Part shown: in pieces, positions 1-7,374 of the stretch
Layout: the number at the start of each line of letters is the position of its first letter
Numbering within the stretch: the first letter of the stretch is position 1
Translations under genes and position numbers: made by a program
Assembly (NCBI GenBank): GCA_945869695.1
Contig: CAMBPV010000010.1
Span: forward strand, 1-49,042
Origin: Prosthecobacter debontii
GTDB lineage: Bacteria > Verrucomicrobiota > Verrucomicrobiia > Verrucomicrobiales > Verrucomicrobiaceae
Reading direction: 5' to 3'
DNA: 49,042 nucleotides
The notes under the pieces: model-generated
What the model saw: only the letters and a program-made list of their open reading frames with translations
Databases searched by the model: none
What the model was told of the DNA's origin: nothing

Positions 1-207
1 GACTATGTGCCGATCGGATTAAGCGAGATCGCTGAAGTGCACAGGCGAGTCACGCTCCCGATTTTTTGCATCGGTGGAGTGAATCATGCCAGACTTCCTG
101 AGATCCGAAAAGCGGGTGCGCAACGAGTGGTGGTCGTTTCCGCCTTCCTGACGGCAGATGACGTGGTCGAGAGCGTGCGCGCTCTGAAGAGCAGTCTGGG
201 AAAATGA
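1..207 (+). CDS. thiE: Thiamine-phosphate synthase, C-terminal end (partial)
   Basis: Reading frame is open from base 1 to the TGA at 205-207, so only about the last 68 residues are present. ThiE joins hydroxymethylpyrimidine diphosphate and thiazole phosphate to make thiamine phosphate in the cytoplasm. The visible part has the last strands and helices of the TIM barrel: the phosphate-binding segment with IGGVN, then AGA and VVSAF, then a closing helix, in the order usual for ThiE. A related TIM barrel such as TenI is possible, because the active-site half is off the window. It ends 5 bp before the convergent cyclic-nucleotide-domain gene. A second thiamine gene, thiD, lies about 5 kb on. 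Confidence 0.75.
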   Translation, partial: DYVPIGLSEIAEVHRRVTLPIFCIGGVNHARLPEIRKAGAQRVVVVSAFLTADDVVESVRALKSSLGK

Positions 208-212
208 AAAGA

Positions 213-671
213 CTACGCGCTGTAGAAAGCGGTAATCTTTTCATTCACGACGCGGAGACGTCGCGCAATTGTTTTGCCTATGCCAATCAAGAGCCATGCA
301 GCCGCTTTAGGGTATTCATTGATGAAGTGCTCAAGCGATGGGCCATCAATCCTCCAGACTTGAGAAAACTCGACGGCTGTCACAGTTGCGCTTGCCTTAG
401 CGGGATCGAGTAGATTTATTTCGCCCACCGTTTCACCTTTTCCGATCGTGCCGAGGAGAACCATGTGGCCAGCTCGCATGGATGTTGCGTGAAATTTACC
501 CGAGAGGATGAAAAACAGGCTGTTCTGATCCAGACCCTCATCTGTGATCGTGTGCTCAGGTTGCACGGGTAAAAACTCGCCATAGCCGCTCAGGATGTCG
601 CGGTCCTCATCGCCGAGGGGTTCAAGAATGCCTTGTGCCGGAAGCTTGGGAGAGGAAAAACTGCTGCTCAT
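213..671 (-). CDS. Cyclic nucleotide-binding-domain protein without DNA-binding domain
   Basis: A 152-residue protein that is almost entirely one CRP/cAMP-type beta-roll (about residues 15-130). The phosphate-binding-cassette signature GETVGEINLL is visible near residue 78, followed by ASATVTA. In CRP the next conserved residue is an Arg that contacts the cyclic phosphate; here the matching position is Ala or Lys (PAKASAT), so nucleotide binding is doubtful. There is no C-terminal helix-turn-helix, so it is not a CRP-type transcription factor; it may be a stand-alone sensor or partner domain. ATG at 669-671 is the only good start. It diverges from xseA across about 120 bp. Confidence 0.75.
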   Translation of the reverse strand: MSSSFSSPKLPAQGILEPLGDEDRDILSGYGEFLPVQPEHTITDEGLDQNSLFFILSGKFHATSMRAGHMVLLGTIGKGETVGEINLLDPAKASATVTAVEFSQVWRIDGPSLEHFINEYPKAAAWLLIGIGKTIARRLRVVNEKITAFYSA

Positions 672-795
672 AGGAAGAATGTTCGCACGTATTTAGGCGG
701 AAACAGGCGGCTAGGCAAGGTCGAAAGCGCGATTCGTTGGGTGCCCCGGTAAACCCGAGTTGAGAGAGCTCCAAAAGAGTACATGATCTGTTCTC

Positions 796-2148
796 ATGCC
801 GACAGACACTGATACCGTCCTAACCGTGAGCCAACTCACGAGGGAGATCCGTTCCTTACTCGAAGAGCAGATCGGAGAGGTTTGGGTGGAGGGTGAGGTG
901 AGTAATCTGCGGATTCAATCTTCGGGGCACCAGTATTTCACCCTCAAGGATGCGGAGTGCCAACTCTCGTGCGTGATGTTTCGAGGTAACGCGGTGCGTT
1001 CCGGGGTGAGGTTGAAAGATGGTGCTCAGGTGCAGGCGCATGGACAGGTCAGTGTTTACGCCGCGAGAGGGCAGTATCAGATGGTGGTTAGGTCAGTGCA
1101 GGCGAAGGGGCAGGGTGCTCTTCAGGCTCGCTTCGAAGCTTTGAAGCGAAGGCTTTTTGAAGAGGGTTTATTTGATCAAGAAATCAAAAAAGCGATCCCG
1201 AAATATCCGATGACGGTTGCGCTGGTCACCTCACCTACTGGCGCGGCTGTTCAGGACATGCTCAACATTTTAACTCGGAGGGCACCTTGGATTCGCGTGC
1301 TGGTTTACCCGGTCCGGGTGCAAGGGCAGGGGGCTGAAAAGGAGATCGAAGCCGCTATCGGAGCGCTCAATCAGGCAGATGAACTTGGACTTCCCGTTCC
1401 TGATGTGCTCGTGGTGGGGCGGGGCGGAGGAAGTTTGGAGGATCTCTGGAACTTCAATGAGGAGTGTGTGGCTCGTGCGATTCATGCCTCTGTGATCCCG
1501 GTGATTTCGGCGGTTGGACACGAGATTGATTTCACCATCGCGGACTTTGCGGCGGATCTGCGAGCGCCGACTCCGAGTGCAGCGGCAGAGATTTTAGCCC
1601 CCGATGCGGAAGAATTGAAACGTCATTTTGAGGGCACGGGGCGGCGTCTGCGTTCCCGGGCTAATTCAATCATCGAGCACCAGGCACAAGTGCTGGAATT
1701 GATGATGAGGGGCGCATTGCAGACGAGACCCCAGCGTCTTTTGGATGAGGCTGAGCAACGGCTGGACGATGGGGAGCGAATGTTACCCGAGTGCATTCGA
1801 TCCCGGCTCAGGGACTGGTCCGACATGCTGGTGGAGAGTCAGCAAGCTCTTGCCCGTTACCATCCCGTCAAAGTTTTAGCCGAAGCGGGGCACCGCACGG
1901 AATTAAACTCTCACCGACTGGGACAAGCGATCCAACATCGGATGGAACGACTCCGAGATCGATTGCAGGCGAAAGGCGACGCTCTTCGAACGTTGGGTCC
2001 TGAGGGAATTCTTGCCAGAGGATTTTCCTTCACGATGGACTCGTCGGGCACCGTGATCACCGATGCCGATCAGGTGAAGGTTGGAGAGGAAATCAAGACG
2101 AGGCTCGCAAAAGGAACTCTCACCAGCCGGGTGAATGAGAAAGGTTAG
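796..2148 (+). CDS. xseA: Exodeoxyribonuclease VII large subunit
   Basis: XseA is the catalytic subunit of exonuclease VII, which degrades single-stranded DNA from both ends and acts in mismatch repair and DNA-damage tolerance. The 450-residue protein has the normal family length. It has the N-terminal OB fold (about residues 5-105, containing GEVSNLR and HQYFTLKD), the catalytic domain with TSPTGAAVQD and VGRGGGSLEDLW, and the conserved HEIDFTIADFAADLRAPTPS segment, followed by a long helical C-terminal part. The partner gene xseB is not next to it. The stop codon overlaps the stop of the convergent Pro-rich gene. ATG at 796 is used because the protein aligns from there. Confidence 0.95.
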   Translation: MPTDTDTVLTVSQLTREIRSLLEEQIGEVWVEGEVSNLRIQSSGHQYFTLKDAECQLSCVMFRGNAVRSGVRLKDGAQVQAHGQVSVYAARGQYQMVVRSVQAKGQGALQARFEALKRRLFEEGLFDQEIKKAIPKYPMTVALVTSPTGAAVQDMLNILTRRAPWIRVLVYPVRVQGQGAEKEIEAAIGALNQADELGLPVPDVLVVGRGGGSLEDLWNFNEECVARAIHASVIPVISAVGHEIDFTIADFAADLRAPTPSAAAEILAPDAEELKRHFEGTGRRLRSRANSIIEHQAQVLELMMRGALQTRPQRLLDEAEQRLDDGERMLPECIRSRLRDWSDMLVESQQALARYHPVKVLAEAGHRTELNSHRLGQAIQHRMERLRDRLQAKGDALRTLGPEGILARGFSFTMDSSGTVITDADQVKVGEEIKTRLAKGTLTSRVNEKG

Positions 2149-3092
2149 GGGACCACTTCCCCGGAACCGACATAGACCCACTTTGCGACCTTGCCGTCTT
2201 TGATCCGTGCTTGTGCCTCGGTTTCAAATTTTCCAAACATGGTCTGCGTTTCGTATTTCACCACCACGGTCCAGTAGGTCACGTCTTCGATCTTCTCACT
2301 GGCGATGTCACCCCAGCTTTTGATGTTGTCTGGCTTCACTTCCGTCACCTGGCCGGATTTCATACTCGCGAGAAGGAGAGGGTAAGTGCCATCTTCGGAG
2401 CGCTCGGGCTTGGCATTGCTGCCTGTTCCGCCTGCGGAGGCTTTGCTAGCCCCCTTGGGCTTCGTGGCCGCGATTTTTTTAGCCTCAAAAGCCAAGCGAG
2501 CCCTCTCTGTTGAAGTGATCTTGATGTTCTCGTAAGCGGCCGTGAAGACTTCTTTGATGTCGGTATCTTCCATCGGAACTTGAGCCCGTCCAGGTGAGCC
2601 CGCTGCGGGTGCGATGATCAGATTGGCACCCTCCTGAGCGACGGCGAAAACGGTGCCGCCAGCTGGAACATTGGTGGTTGCCGTGCCTGCGCCGACTTTC
2701 ATTTCAATCGTTAGCGCCTTGGTCACCTTGATGGGTTTAGGTGTAGCGAAATAGCCTTTTGGAATAGCGGTCCAGTTTGCCGTGACGACCTCAACAGGGT
2801 CGAAGGTCGGAGGAATAAATTCACCCTCCTTGGGCTTGGCGGGCTCCGGCGGCGGCGGTGGAGGAGCGGGCTCCGGCTTCATTTCCGGTTTGGGCTCTGG
2901 CCTGGGCTCCGGCTTAGGTTCGGGCTTGGGCTCCGGCTTCGGCTCGGGTTTGGGGACCACCACAGCAACCTCCTGTTTGGGTTGTGGTCGCTGGCGGTCA
3001 ATCCCAAGGGCATCCATCACTGGTGTGTAGGCGAAATTGTAGGCGACGTAACCGACGGCTATTGCCAGAACCAAGACCAAAAGTGCTTTCAT
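2145..3092 (-). CDS. Membrane-anchored protein with Pro/Glu/Lys repeat linker, function unknown
   Basis: A 315-residue protein I do not recognise. Residues 1-20 form an uncleaved signal anchor or signal peptide. Residues about 47-85 are a run of PKPE/PEPK repeats followed by PPPPPP, the kind of stiff linker seen in TonB-like and other envelope-spanning proteins. A small folded region follows (about 95-175), containing an SH3-like stretch (GGTVFAVAQEGANLIIAPAAG). A Lys/Ala-rich hinge comes next, and then a C-terminal module of about 80 residues (YPLLLASMKSGQ...WVYVGSGEVVP). It is probably exported and tethered to the inner membrane. It overlaps the xseA stop tail-to-tail. Similar build alone does not make it a TonB. 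Confidence 0.7.
   Translation of the reverse strand: MKALLVLVLAIAVGYVAYNFAYTPVMDALGIDRQRPQPKQEVAVVVPKPEPKPEPKPEPKPEPRPEPKPEMKPEPAPPPPPPEPAKPKEGEFIPPTFDPVEVVTANWTAIPKGYFATPKPIKVTKALTIEMKVGAGTATTNVPAGGTVFAVAQEGANLIIAPAAGSPGRAQVPMEDTDIKEVFTAAYENIKITSTERARLAFEAKKIAATKPKGASKASAGGTGSNAKPERSEDGTYPLLLASMKSGQVTEVKPDNIKSWGDIASEKIEDVTYWTVVVKYETQTMFGKFETEAQARIKDGKVAKWVYVGSGEVVP
2870..2960 (-). repeat. Imprecise short tandem repeat encoding PKPE units
   Basis: Near-repeats of a 12-base unit meaning Pro-Lys-Pro-Glu, read on the minus strand inside the preceding protein. The copies differ mainly at third codon positions, so the repeat is kept at the protein level and is not a fresh slippage product. Confidence 0.6.
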
Positions 3093-3214
3093 GGGTTCGA
3101 GGTTAGTCGGCGTCCGCTTGAAATCAAGACGATCGAGAATGCGCCCCTCAGAAATGGCGAAAGCGAATGAGGAAACAAAGTCATCGGGTATGTTTCATGC
3201 GAAAGGAAAAAAAC

Positions 3215-3243
3215 TTGCACAAGTTTAAGGGCGCGGTTAGTTA
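3215..3243 (+). promoter_or_regulatory. Candidate sigma-70 promoter for tRNA-Asn
   Basis: TTGCAC (3215-3220), a 17-base spacer and TAGTTA (3238-3243) lie about 38 bases before the mature tRNA-Asn. Spacing is ideal and the -35 is good; the -10 is only moderate. Assignment is by eye. Confidence 0.4.
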
Positions 3244-3280
3244 CGCGTTCCGATTCGCGGGTCACAAGACCTGTGCGAAT

Positions 3281-3355
3281 TCCTGAGTAGCTCAGCGGTA
3301 GAGCGGGTGGCTGTTAACCACTAGGTCGCAGGTTCGATCCCTGCCTCAGGAGCCA
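3281..3355 (+). tRNA. tRNA-Asn (anticodon GTT)
   Basis: Full cloverleaf. Acceptor stem TCCTGAG pairs with CTCAGGA. The anticodon stem GGTGG/CCACT closes the loop CTGTTAA, with anticodon GTT at 3313-3315. The T arm contains GGTTCGATCC. The discriminator base is G, as usual for tRNA-Asn, and CCA is encoded (3353-3355). Confidence 0.97.
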
Positions 3356-3421
3356 ATATTGTCCACCAGAGATGAATTGGTTTGTTGATTTGAACAGAGC
3401 TTAGCCCGATGGATTTTTTCG

Positions 3422-4192
3422 ATGTCTGTGCGCTCGTTGATTCTCCTTTTCAATCTGGTGGCACCACCGATGGCGTTGGCCATCTGGGGGCTCGGCGGGT
3501 CGTGGTTTTGGATCTGTGGGGCCTTGATACCCGCCCATGCTCTTTGGCTTTGGGCAACGCTCGTTCCGAATTGTTCATGGTGGGGACCGCAGCTACGAAG
3601 GATAAATTCGGCGGGAAGGAATGTGTGGATCACCATCGATGACGGTCCAGACCCTGCCGATACCCCCCAGTTGCTAGATCTTCTGGATGGCCAGGGTGCA
3701 AAGGCAACGTTCTTTTTGATTGGAAGTCGAGCTGAACGATATCCCGAACTGGTGAAGTTGATTTTAGCTCGGGGACATGAAATCGGGAATCACACCTACC
3801 ATCACCCTGCGGGTTGGTTTTGGTTTTTCGGGCAGAGAAAGGTGAATGATGAGATCACTCACTGTTCGGAAGTTCTAAAGGCGATCGCCCCGGGCTTAAA
3901 ACTGAGGTGGTTCCGCGCACCGGCGGGATTTCGCAATCATCACGTCCATCCCTCACTTGAAAAATCGGGACTCAAACTCGCGGGTTGGTCGGTGAGGGGA
4001 CGTGATGGGGTCTCTCAGGATCTAGGGCTCATCTCCGCCAGACTCCGAAGTGGAATCCAGGAAGGAGCCATTTTTTTGATGCACGAAGGAAGGGTCGATC
4101 AAAAAGGAAACCGACTCGCACCCCAGGTGCTGGCTTGTTTACTCGATGAACTCCAGAAGGCAGATTACAAGGCGGTGATCCCGACCGTCTGA
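3422..4192 (+). CDS. Membrane-anchored polysaccharide deacetylase (NodB family)
   Basis: A carbohydrate esterase family 4 enzyme, which removes acetyl groups from N-acetylated sugars of peptidoglycan, chitin-like polymers or other envelope glycans. Residues 1-50 hold two hydrophobic segments, so the protein is membrane-anchored. The NodB domain starts near residue 68. Motif 1 is TIDDGPD with Asp73/Asp74, motif 2 is HTYHH with metal ligands His124 and His128, and motif 3 is FRAPAG at 165-170. A late LMHEG matches motif 5. Metal and catalytic residues are therefore present. It follows tRNA-Asn by 66 bp and overlaps the convergent IF-1-like gene by 28 bp. Substrate cannot be told from the sequence. 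Confidence 0.9.
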   Translation: MSVRSLILLFNLVAPPMALAIWGLGGSWFWICGALIPAHALWLWATLVPNCSWWGPQLRRINSAGRNVWITIDDGPDPADTPQLLDLLDGQGAKATFFLIGSRAERYPELVKLILARGHEIGNHTYHHPAGWFWFFGQRKVNDEITHCSEVLKAIAPGLKLRWFRAPAGFRNHHVHPSLEKSGLKLAGWSVRGRDGVSQDLGLISARLRSGIQEGAIFLMHEGRVDQKGNRLAPQVLACLLDELQKADYKAVIPTV

Positions 4193-4404
4193 GCCGTGGT
4201 CAAGAGCTTGCAGAACTCACCTCGTGAAAAATCAGTCAGCGAAAGCGCCGCCGCGATGCGGTCTCCGACTTGAATTTGAGGCAGGGGCATCATTCTCGGA
4301 ACGAAGATAAAAATGCTTCTGCCATTGATCAGGTGCCCCCGGAAGGTGCGCTCCGAAAGCACGCTCTCAATGACGACTTCTGCCTGGACCGGGACATCTC
4401 TCAT
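4165..4404 (-). CDS. IF-1-like small OB-fold protein
   Basis: A 79-residue protein whose core resembles translation initiation factor IF-1. It has V(I/L)E at the first strand, FR, L-NG, a central GD(R/K), and LSLTDFSRGEF, which matches the LxPYDLSRGRI closing motif of IF-1. The basic, highly conserved IF-1 centre (HISGKMR) is replaced by FVPRMMPLP, so it is unlikely to be the cell's main infA product; the role is unknown. Its ATG overlaps the stop of the upstream S41-like gene by one base (TAATG), implying translational coupling as third gene of a thiD operon. Its 3' end overlaps the convergent deacetylase gene. Confidence 0.6.
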   Translation of the reverse strand: MRDVPVQAEVVIESVLSERTFRGHLINGRSIFIFVPRMMPLPQIQVGDRIAAALSLTDFSRGEFCKLLTTAQTVGITAL

Positions 4405-5528
4405 TATTCAGTGGGTGGAATTGCACTCGGGACGGTGTTCGCGCCACCTTTCTTTTTTGCCTCGATCAGCGGTGGCGGTGCGCTCTTTTTTGATTGCTGA
4501 AGAAATTGAGTTGAGAGAAGCATGTCGACAGCACGCTGAAGAACCAAGTCACGCGGGGGGTGGGTGTGTTCATCGGATTCCTTGCCTGCACTTCTGCGGA
4601 TGTAGGCGTCCAATTCCGGGTGTTTCCGGGCGACGAGGGCGGCCTCGTTGTATCGAACTCGAGCCTCGTCAAAAACGTGAGGTTTGATTGAGCTTCCGTG
4701 GGATAATTTGAATACATTGCCTTTGGATTCGGCGGAAAACTCGACTCGAAAATCTGGCTTCAATCCCTCCATGAAGACGGAGGTGTCATCTTGGAGGATC
4801 ATCTCCTCACGCGCGAATCGTAAAGACCACTTTTCATCCACAGGCACCACGTCGTAGCGAAAGGTCGCGCCTCGCGTCGGCATTCCGAGAAGGATGGCGC
4901 GTTTCTGCTGACGAAGAACACTGGCGACGGTCTCGCCCACTGATCCCGTCTCTTCATCCACTAGCAAGGTCACGGGAGCCGTCCAAAGGGGATCAGTTCG
5001 TGATAAAATGAGCTCCGCATCTTGCTGCCCAAGCTTTTTCATTTTGAATAAAACCAGCCCGCGAGGAAGAAAGAAGTCCAAAATCCCTGCAGCCACATCA
5101 AAGGAACCCGGCGGCACTTTTGAACGCAGATCAAGGATCAGGGAAGCGATGGAAGCCTCGGAGAACTGTCGAAGCGCCAGTTCAAACTGAGTCACTTCCT
5201 CTGGCGAGTAGGAGTTGAGTCGGACATAAGCGATCTCAGTGGTCAAGAGTTCGCTGTGTAATCCGCCGGAGGGACTTGCGGCGTGCTGGGTGTTCTCGAT
5301 CAGTTCGGCCCCGAAACTCAGCCGAGAGAGCAATCCGTGCAAAGCGGAGCGATTGAGTTCATCGAACGTGAGGTCATTCTTTCGAATGTATTCTCGCTGC
5401 AGAATCTGGAAGGCGGATTGAATTCCGGATTGAGAGATCTCATCGACAGGATCCTCGAGCGGGGGCTCGGTGCCGAGACCCAAAACGGCTCCACTGAGAA
5501 GGTGGATCAGTAGGTGGAAGGTCTTCAT
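4404..5528 (-). CDS. S41-family (C-terminal processing) peptidase homologue, probably inactive
   Basis: A 374-residue exported protein with a signal peptide (about residues 1-19). The peptidase S41 core is visible: IAYVRLNSYS near 99-107, LILDLRS near 130-136, and APVTLLVDEETGSVGET near 184-200. Ser196 lies where the CtpA/Prc nucleophile lies. In active enzymes the general base is a Lys in a T-x-GKG motif; here the segment is PTRGATF, with Ala221 at that place. No PDZ domain is seen between the N-terminal helices and the core. The sequence therefore suggests an S41 fold that has lost the catalytic dyad. Start ATG overlaps the thiD stop (ATGA), and its own stop overlaps the IF-1-like start. 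Confidence 0.7.
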   Translation of the reverse strand: MKTFHLLIHLLSGAVLGLGTEPPLEDPVDEISQSGIQSAFQILQREYIRKNDLTFDELNRSALHGLLSRLSFGAELIENTQHAASPSGGLHSELLTTEIAYVRLNSYSPEEVTQFELALRQFSEASIASLILDLRSKVPPGSFDVAAGILDFFLPRGLVLFKMKKLGQQDAELILSRTDPLWTAPVTLLVDEETGSVGETVASVLRQQKRAILLGMPTRGATFRYDVVPVDEKWSLRFAREEMILQDDTSVFMEGLKPDFRVEFSAESKGNVFKLSHGSSIKPHVFDEARVRYNEAALVARKHPELDAYIRRSAGKESDEHTHPPRDLVLQRAVDMLLSTQFLQQSKKSAPPPLIEAKKKGGANTVPSAIPPTE

Positions 5529-6337
5529 GAAGAGTGGAAATGGTTGAGGGCATGGATTGTTCCCTTATTGCCCAGCCAAGTAAAATGAGTGGAGATGGCA
5601 CGGCTGATGAACTGCTTGGCTTCATTGACGGCCTCATGCAAGCCCAATCCCCGAGCGAGCCCCGTGGCAATGGCTGCCGAATAGGCACAACCGGTGCCAT
5701 GCGTGTGCACACCCAATGAACGGGGAGCGGTGAACCAATGGAGAGAACCCGCGTCCCATAAAACGTCGGATGCATCCTCGTGATCCGCCAGATGGCCGCC
5801 TTTGATCAGGACCGACACGCCGTATCGGCGGCCCAGTTTTTCGGCACAGGCGGCGAGATCATCTCGGCTCCGCAGCACATCGCCGGAGAGCACCTGTGCC
5901 TCGTCCATGTTCGGCGTGATGATTCGGGCCAGTGGGATCAAAGCGTTGACCAGATGAGAGATCGCATCTTCTTCCAAAAGTCGTCCTCCACCCGTCGCAA
6001 CCATGACGGGGTCCACGACCAAGGGGAGCCCCGCAGCACTGGAGGCCTTCCATTGCTTCACCACGGATAAAATTTGGGCACTGCCTCCGAGCATACCCAT
6101 TTTCACGGCTCCCACGGGGAAGGCCTCCAAGAGGACTCGGATCTGATCCTCGATGATGTCGGGCTCCATTAGCCTAATGGCAGAGACGTGGCCTGGCGTT
6201 TCACTCACCACGCTCGTGAGGGCAGAGAGTCCGTATCCACCGAGAGCTGAGATTGTTTTGAGATCCGCCTGAATACCCGCGCCAGCCGAGGAGTCGGAGC
6301 CCGCGATGGTCAGGATGATGGGTGGAGACGGTTGCAT
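5525..6337 (-). CDS. thiD: Hydroxymethylpyrimidine/phosphomethylpyrimidine kinase
   Basis: ThiD phosphorylates hydroxymethylpyrimidine and its monophosphate to give the diphosphate that ThiE uses. From the ATG at 6335-6337 the protein is 270 residues, the usual length. It begins MQPSPPIILTIAGSDSSAGAG, the substrate-pocket motif of the family. VKMGML, VDPVMVATGG and the C-terminal anion hole and catalytic segment with HGTGCAYSAAIA are all present. An in-frame extension to 6373 would add 12 residues and run into apaG sequence, so the inner ATG is preferred. The stop overlaps the S41-like gene start by four bases, making it first gene of a three-gene operon. Confidence 0.93.
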   Translation of the reverse strand: MQPSPPIILTIAGSDSSAGAGIQADLKTISALGGYGLSALTSVVSETPGHVSAIRLMEPDIIEDQIRVLLEAFPVGAVKMGMLGGSAQILSVVKQWKASSAAGLPLVVDPVMVATGGGRLLEEDAISHLVNALIPLARIITPNMDEAQVLSGDVLRSRDDLAACAEKLGRRYGVSVLIKGGHLADHEDASDVLWDAGSLHWFTAPRSLGVHTHGTGCAYSAAIATGLARGLGLHEAVNEAKQFISRAISTHFTWLGNKGTIHALNHFHSS

Positions 6338-6408
6338 CAGGTGCCAACTTAAGGACGCAGCCTGTGATTGCAAAGACCTTGTCGTTTGATGGTCATCGGT
6401 TATCGTGG

Positions 6409-6798
6409 GTGGTGAGCGTTAGATTCAAGGAACTCGATGGATTCTCAGTGAGTGTGGACAGTGTGTCGTATGACCCGACACGTCCCGCACCTCCGGATCG
6501 ACCCCATCCATTCATTTATCACTTATCGATTCACAATGAGTCCTCTGAGTCCGTGAATATTTTCGGTCGGAAATGGATCGTTCGTGACAGCGATGGACAT
6601 ACCCTCGTCGTCGAAGGCGATGGAATCGTGGGGCAGTTTCCGAGACTGGAGCCAGGAGAGACCTTCAGCTACAACTCCTACCACGTCATCAAGGCTGAAA
6701 GCACAGCCGGGGGTTCTTTCTTTGGGGGCACAGACACTGGGAAGCCTGTATGCGCACGCATCCCGGACTTTGACATGAGTCCGCCTCTCCTCGCCTGA
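6409..6798 (+). CDS. apaG: ApaG family protein
   Basis: ApaG proteins are single beta-sandwich domains, named for their link to diadenosine tetraphosphate hydrolase (apaH) operons; their molecular role is still unclear. The family pattern is clear: FIYHLSIHNES, NIFGRKWIVRDSDG, VEGDGIVGQFPRLEPGE and the C-terminal IPDFDMSPPLL. The frame is open back to 6322, but that would overlap thiD. Family alignment puts the start at one of two adjacent GTG codons (6409 or 6412), giving 128-129 residues against about 125 in E. coli. No strong ribosome-binding site is seen, so the start is uncertain. The stop directly abuts the stop of the convergent cyclo-ligase gene. Confidence 0.85.
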   Translation: MVSVRFKELDGFSVSVDSVSYDPTRPAPPDRPHPFIYHLSIHNESSESVNIFGRKWIVRDSDGHTLVVEGDGIVGQFPRLEPGETFSYNSYHVIKAESTAGGSFFGGTDTGKPVCARIPDFDMSPPLLA

Positions 6799-7374
6799 TC
6801 AAATTTTCCGAAAGCCGCGTTCGGTGACGCATGAATCGATTCGGATGTCATGGGGCTCAGTCGGGATATCGTCGCGCATTTGGCACTCAAAGGCGACACC
6901 CACCCGGAGCGCCTTCAGTCTGGGATTTGAAAAAAAGCGATCATAAAAGCCCGCGCCCCTGCCTAGCCGTGCGCCGTTTTTAGGATCAAAGGCCAATCCG
7001 GGGGCAAGCACGACCGAGAGTTGACCCACATCTTCCAAACGATGCTGAAGCGATGGTGGCTCCCAAACGCCCATCATTCCACGCTTGAGCTCGCAGGAGT
7101 CTTTGATCTCACAGGGGACTAACTCGTTTTCGCACATCCCGAAAAAATAGGACCGAAGACCCTTTTTAGCCATCCACGGAAGAATGGGAAGGAGGTCTGG
7201 TTCTCCCTTTAGACCTCCAAAGAGCGCGATGCCGTCACCCTCCTCTAGATTCCCCAAGATTTCGACTTTGAGATGCTCGCAAATTTGGCGCGAGCGGTCC
7301 TCGATCTCGTTCACAGAAAGGGATCGCAATTGCGCCCGGATGAGAGTCCGCAATTGGTGTTTTTCAGTGCGCAT
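6799..7374 (-). CDS. 5-formyltetrahydrofolate cyclo-ligase
   Basis: This ATP-dependent enzyme turns 5-formyl-THF into 5,10-methenyl-THF, returning a storage folate to one-carbon metabolism. The 191-residue protein has the N-terminal basic helix region, a central FGGLKGEPDL, and the family signature LGRGAGFYDRFF (about residues 138-149), which binds ATP and folate, followed by VGVAFECQ. The ATG at 7372-7374 overlaps the stop of the upstream ThuA-like gene (TGATG), so the two are translationally coupled. A TTG one codon earlier is less likely. Sometimes named fau or ygfA. Confidence 0.92.
   Translation of the reverse strand: MRTEKHQLRTLIRAQLRSLSVNEIEDRSRQICEHLKVEILGNLEEGDGIALFGGLKGEPDLLPILPWMAKKGLRSYFFGMCENELVPCEIKDSCELKRGMMGVWEPPSLQHRLEDVGQLSVVLAPGLAFDPKNGARLGRGAGFYDRFFSNPRLKALRVGVAFECQMRDDIPTEPHDIRIDSCVTERGFRKI

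Noticed and set aside
2782..3030. Gly/Ser-rich plus-strand frame
   Set aside because: Mirror of the PKPE repeat in the minus-strand gene; the GSG pattern is its reverse complement.
3281..3355. tRNA-Asn as an integration site
   Set aside because: No integrase gene and no repeated 3' tRNA fragment is seen downstream; neighbouring genes look like normal chromosome.
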